From the NCBI GenBank assembly GCA_946540705.1, contig CAMNJD010000312.1, positions 1 through 8,417 on the forward strand: a DNA stretch of 8,417 nt. Direction: 5' to 3'. Positions 6,409 to 8,417 of this stretch are shown here, piece after piece. Source of the DNA: an uncultured Ruminococcus sp. (GTDB lineage Bacteria > Bacillota > Clostridia > Oscillospirales > Ruminococcaceae). How positions within the stretch are numbered: the first letter of the stretch is position 1; the number at the start of each line of letters is the position of its first letter. Position numbers and translations under genes: made by a program. A model generated the notes under the pieces. That model saw only the letters and a list, made by a program, of their open reading frames with translations. It had not been told where the DNA came from and did no database searches.

Positions 6409-7452
6409 TTACTGCGGAACCGTCGTTGTCACATCGGGAACTGCGGTTGTGGTGTCGGTCGGCGGAACAGTGTTCGCGCCGGTTTGCGCACCGGATGCGT
6501 TATAGGTAATGTCGATCGGAGTGCCGTAGCCGTCCAGCAGCTCGATGTTGTCCAGATACAGCTCCTTCGGTGCACTGTCTGCATAGCGCACAAAGCTGAT
6601 CTGATGCACCTCTGTGCTGAGCATGCCCTTCGGAATATTGATCTCAACATGCCATGTATTAGCGGCATTTTCGTTGTCGATCAGCAGGATATCCGAGAGC
6701 TTGAACGAAGTCTCACCCTCCTGCACGCCTGTCTCTGCGTTGTAAGCAGGCTGCACGACACGCAGGGCATTGCTGCACTGTCCGATCGGTGCGCCGCCGG
6801 ATGCACAGGTGATATCCATGCTGAGCGTGCGGATATCCGCAACGCGCCCCGCACCGACCATCTGCGTCAGATCCCACGTAACTGCGGCATTTTCAGTTCC
6901 CTGCGGTGCATTGACCTTCATCTTCCGGTCGCCGTTGTAATCGGTCAGCTCTGCACCGGACACGACAGAATACATCGACTCGGTATCAAATGTAATCTGC
7001 TGCACGATCGGCGGCTCCGTGACGATCGGCTCGGTCGTGGTTGTGGTCACGGTCGTTTCCGCAGAGGAGGCCTGTTTGCCGCCGTCGGTATTCCTGCCCT
7101 TCAGTTTCCAGATGCCGAATACCAGCAGCAGGATCGCGGCAACCGCACCGATCAAAAGATACAGTCTGGTATAATTGCGCCTGACCTTTTTGGGTGCAGG
7201 TCTGCGCGTCTGCTGTGCTGCGGCGGCAGTGCGGGTACGCTGCTGTGCGGGACGGCTCCCCTGCTGCGGCCGCGCACTGCCCGGACGGGCGGCGGGTCTG
7301 CTGCCCTGTGCAGAAGCGGGTCTGCGAGCGGGCTGTCCGGCGGGGCGTCTTGCACCCTGCGTGCCGGAGGCTGCGGGTCTGCGGCCGGACGGCGCAGCAG
7401 GTCTGCTCTGCTGCGGGCGGCGCTGCGGTCTTTCATTGCGTTCTTCGTTCAT
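6409..7452 (-). CDS. Single-pass membrane protein with Arg/Pro-rich cytosolic tail and probable beta-sandwich ectodomain
   Basis: A 347-residue protein of unknown function. Residues 1-94 are low-complexity and very basic: 21 Arg by residue 92, only three acidic residues (all in the first seven), and about eleven Arg-Pro pairs mixed with Gln, Ala, Ser and Gly. One membrane helix follows (about 96-115, YLLIGAVAAILLLVFGIWKL). Positive-inside logic puts the basic tail in the cytosol and the rest outside. The outer part has a Thr-rich linker (133-147), a domain of about 155 residues (150-308) with alternating strand-like segments and ending KELYLDNIELLDG, and a second Thr-rich tail (333-347). The ectodomain resembles the beta-sandwich carbohydrate-binding modules of ruminococcal proteins in general character, but I cannot assign a family. 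The start has GGAG 9 bases upstream and lies 23 bp after the exonuclease stop, so the two are probably co-transcribed. Confidence 0.85.
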   Translation of the reverse strand: MNEERNERPQRRPQQSRPAAPSGRRPAASGTQGARRPAGQPARRPASAQGSRPAARPGSARPQQGSRPAQQRTRTAAAAQQTRRPAPKKVRRNYTRLYLLIGAVAAILLLVFGIWKLKGRNTDGGKQASSAETTVTTTTTEPIVTEPPIVQQITFDTESMYSVVSGAELTDYNGDRKMKVNAPQGTENAAVTWDLTQMVGAGRVADIRTLSMDITCASGGAPIGQCSNALRVVQPAYNAETGVQEGETSFKLSDILLIDNENAANTWHVEINIPKGMLSTEVHQISFVRYADSAPKELYLDNIELLDGYGTPIDITYNASGAQTGANTVPPTDTTTAVPDVTTTVPQ

Positions 7453-7475
7453 TTGAATTCACTCCGTTTTCTGTA

Positions 7476-8240
7476 TTATAGGTCGATTTGCAGCTCCAGC
7501 GGGCAGTGGTCGCTGCCCATTGTCTCCGCGTGAATGATAACATCCTCTATGCGGTCATTGAGGCGCTCTGAGGTCAGCCAGTAGTCGATGCGCCAGCCGA
7601 CATTCTTCTCACGCGCCCGTCCCATATAGGACCACCACGTATAGGCATCCGTGCGGTCGGGATATTTGAACCGGAAGGCATCGGTAAAGCCGGCGGCCAG
7701 CAGCTCCGTCATTTTCCCGCGCTCCTCCGCCGTATATCCGGCATTGCCCTCGTTGGATTTTGCGTTTTTCAGGTCGATCGGCTGATGTGCGACATTGAGA
7801 TCGCCGCAGTAGATCACCGGCTTCTTCGCATCCAGCGCGGTCAGATGCGCCCGCAGGGCATCCTCCCACTCCATCCGGAGCGGGATGCGCTCCAGATCGC
7901 GCCGCACATTCGGCACATAGGCATTCACCAGATAAAAGCCCGGATATTCCAGTGTCAGCACACGCCCCTCATTCGGGACACCGCCGGTCGGGAGCTCCCT
8001 TGTGACCGAAAGCGGCTCCTGCTTTGCAAAGACTGCCGTACCGGAGTAGCCTTTTTTCTCGGCGCTGTTCCAGAAGGCGTGAAAGCCCTCCGCCTGAAAT
8101 TTCAGCTCCTTTAACTGCGCCTCCTGCATCTTTGTCTCCTGAATGCAGAAGAAATCCGCATCCATCGCGGCGAAAAAGTCCGCAAAGCCTTTCTTTTCAC
8201 AGGCTCTCAGCCCGTTGACATTCCATGTAACTGCGCGCAT
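7476..8240 (-). CDS. xth: Exodeoxyribonuclease III / AP endonuclease (ExoA type)
   Basis: A DNA base-excision repair nuclease that cuts 5' to abasic sites and removes 3' blocking groups. The 254-residue length fits the ExoA/Xth family. The metal and catalytic residues of the exonuclease/endonuclease/phosphatase fold are all present in order: Asn7 (TWNVNGLRA), Glu35 (IQETKM), Tyr108 (AYVPN), Asp147 and Asn149 (GDLNVAH), Asp219 (GWRIDYWL), and Asp244-His245 (GSDHCPL). The start at 8240 has AGGAAGG 9 bases upstream. It is the first visible gene of the minus-strand pair with the basic-tailed membrane protein. No link between DNA repair and that downstream gene is obvious. The assignment is secure. 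Confidence 0.97.
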   Translation of the reverse strand: MRAVTWNVNGLRACEKKGFADFFAAMDADFFCIQETKMQEAQLKELKFQAEGFHAFWNSAEKKGYSGTAVFAKQEPLSVTRELPTGGVPNEGRVLTLEYPGFYLVNAYVPNVRRDLERIPLRMEWEDALRAHLTALDAKKPVIYCGDLNVAHQPIDLKNAKSNEGNAGYTAEERGKMTELLAAGFTDAFRFKYPDRTDAYTWWSYMGRAREKNVGWRIDYWLTSERLNDRIEDVIIHAETMGSDHCPLELQIDL

Positions 8241-8256
8241 GCGTGTGTACCTTCCT

Positions 8257-8350
8257 GTTATTTGAAATAATCGGGTATGTAATTTTTTAGGTGGTCGGAA
8301 AAATAAGGTTAAAACAAATAGTTTTACTTTCGCCCATATGAAAAGTTTCG
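8257..8350 (-). promoter_or_regulatory. A+T-rich region upstream of xth, likely promoter zone
   Basis: This strip is much richer in A+T than the rest of the window and lies between the xth ribosome binding site and the palindrome cluster, so the xth promoter probably lies here. I could not find a -35/-10 pair close to the sigma-A consensus. A weak inverted repeat (TAAAAC-AAATA-GTTTTA, 8310-8326) is present; its role is unknown. Confidence 0.4.
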
Positions 8351-8352
8351 CT

Positions 8353-8417
8353 CAAGCCTTTTCAAAGGCTTGCAGGGTCGAGGGGCAGCGCCCCTCGTCG
8401 CGCTCCGCAGAGCGCGA
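8353..8417. repeat. Cluster of three perfect palindromes, probable dispersed intergenic repeat
   Basis: Three inverted repeats stand in series. CAAGCCTTT/AAAGGCTTG at 8353-8372 has a 9-bp arm and 2-base gap. CGAGGGGC/GCCCCTCG at 8379-8397 has an 8-bp arm and 3-base loop. TCGCGCTC/GAGCGCGA at 8398-8417 has an 8-bp arm and 4-base loop and reaches the window edge. There is no coding potential and no IS-like gene. The arrangement recalls REP/BIME-like intergenic palindromes seen in many copies in clostridial genomes. The copy number here cannot be seen, so the repeat call is inference. Confidence 0.65.

Noticed and set aside
7475..7480. A TATAAT hexamer upstream of the basic-tailed membrane protein gene
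   Set aside because: It overlaps the exonuclease stop codon, has no -35-like hexamer at 16-18 bases and no extended -10 TG. Probably chance, though a weak internal promoter cannot be excluded.
6391..7533. A 380-codon open frame on the plus strand
   Set aside because: It is antisense to the Arg/Pro-rich membrane protein. The minus frame has a ribosome binding site, a membrane helix and Thr-rich linkers, while the plus frame is Cys/Arg/Gly-rich shadow.

Overview
The window is G+C-rich DNA from what looks like a low-G+C-phylum (Firmicutes/Bacillota) clostridial bacterium, most probably a Ruminococcus-like member of the Oscillospiraceae. The reasons are AGGAGG-type ribosome binding sites, a SpoIID sporulation/cell-wall protein, an OmpR-family regulator of clostridial type, threonine-rich extracellular linkers of the kind common in ruminococcal surface proteins, and a consensus sigma-A promoter. 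No phage, transposon, tRNA, rRNA or CRISPR array is visible. The genus is an inference.

Left block (1-4682, minus strand): a strong promoter (TTGACA, 17-bp spacer, TATAAT) at 4654-4682 drives a compact run of four genes in the order citrate synthase, a lipoprotein with VCBS/FG-GAP-like Asp-rich repeats, an OmpR/PhoB-type response regulator and a membrane sensor histidine kinase, which is cut by the left edge of the window. The citrate synthase stop and lipoprotein start overlap (ATGA), and the other gaps are 17 and 15 bp, so the four are very probably one operon. It joins a central-carbon enzyme to an exported protein and a complete two-component system.

Middle block (4632-6286): a SpoIID-type peptidoglycan lytic transglycosylase starts divergently from citrate synthase. 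The space is so tight that its promoter must overlap the citrate synthase promoter or leader. It converges, with a 14-bp gap, on a MntP-type manganese exporter on the minus strand. The mntP leader (6287-6408) holds a 19-bp hairpin whose two non-Watson-Crick positions are G-U pairs only on the mntP-sense RNA, plus a second hairpin beside the ribosome binding site.

Right block (6409-8417, minus strand): an exodeoxyribonuclease III gene is followed after 23 bp by an unusual single-pass membrane protein with an Arg/Pro-rich, strongly basic cytosolic tail and a probable beta-sandwich ectodomain. Upstream of the exonuclease is a short A+T-rich strip, then three perfect palindromes in series at the window edge, which look like a dispersed intergenic repeat. 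There is no intergenic stretch longer than 300 bases. The most interesting points are the citrate synthase/two-component operon, the mntP leader RNA structure, the basic-tailed membrane protein and the terminal palindrome cluster.
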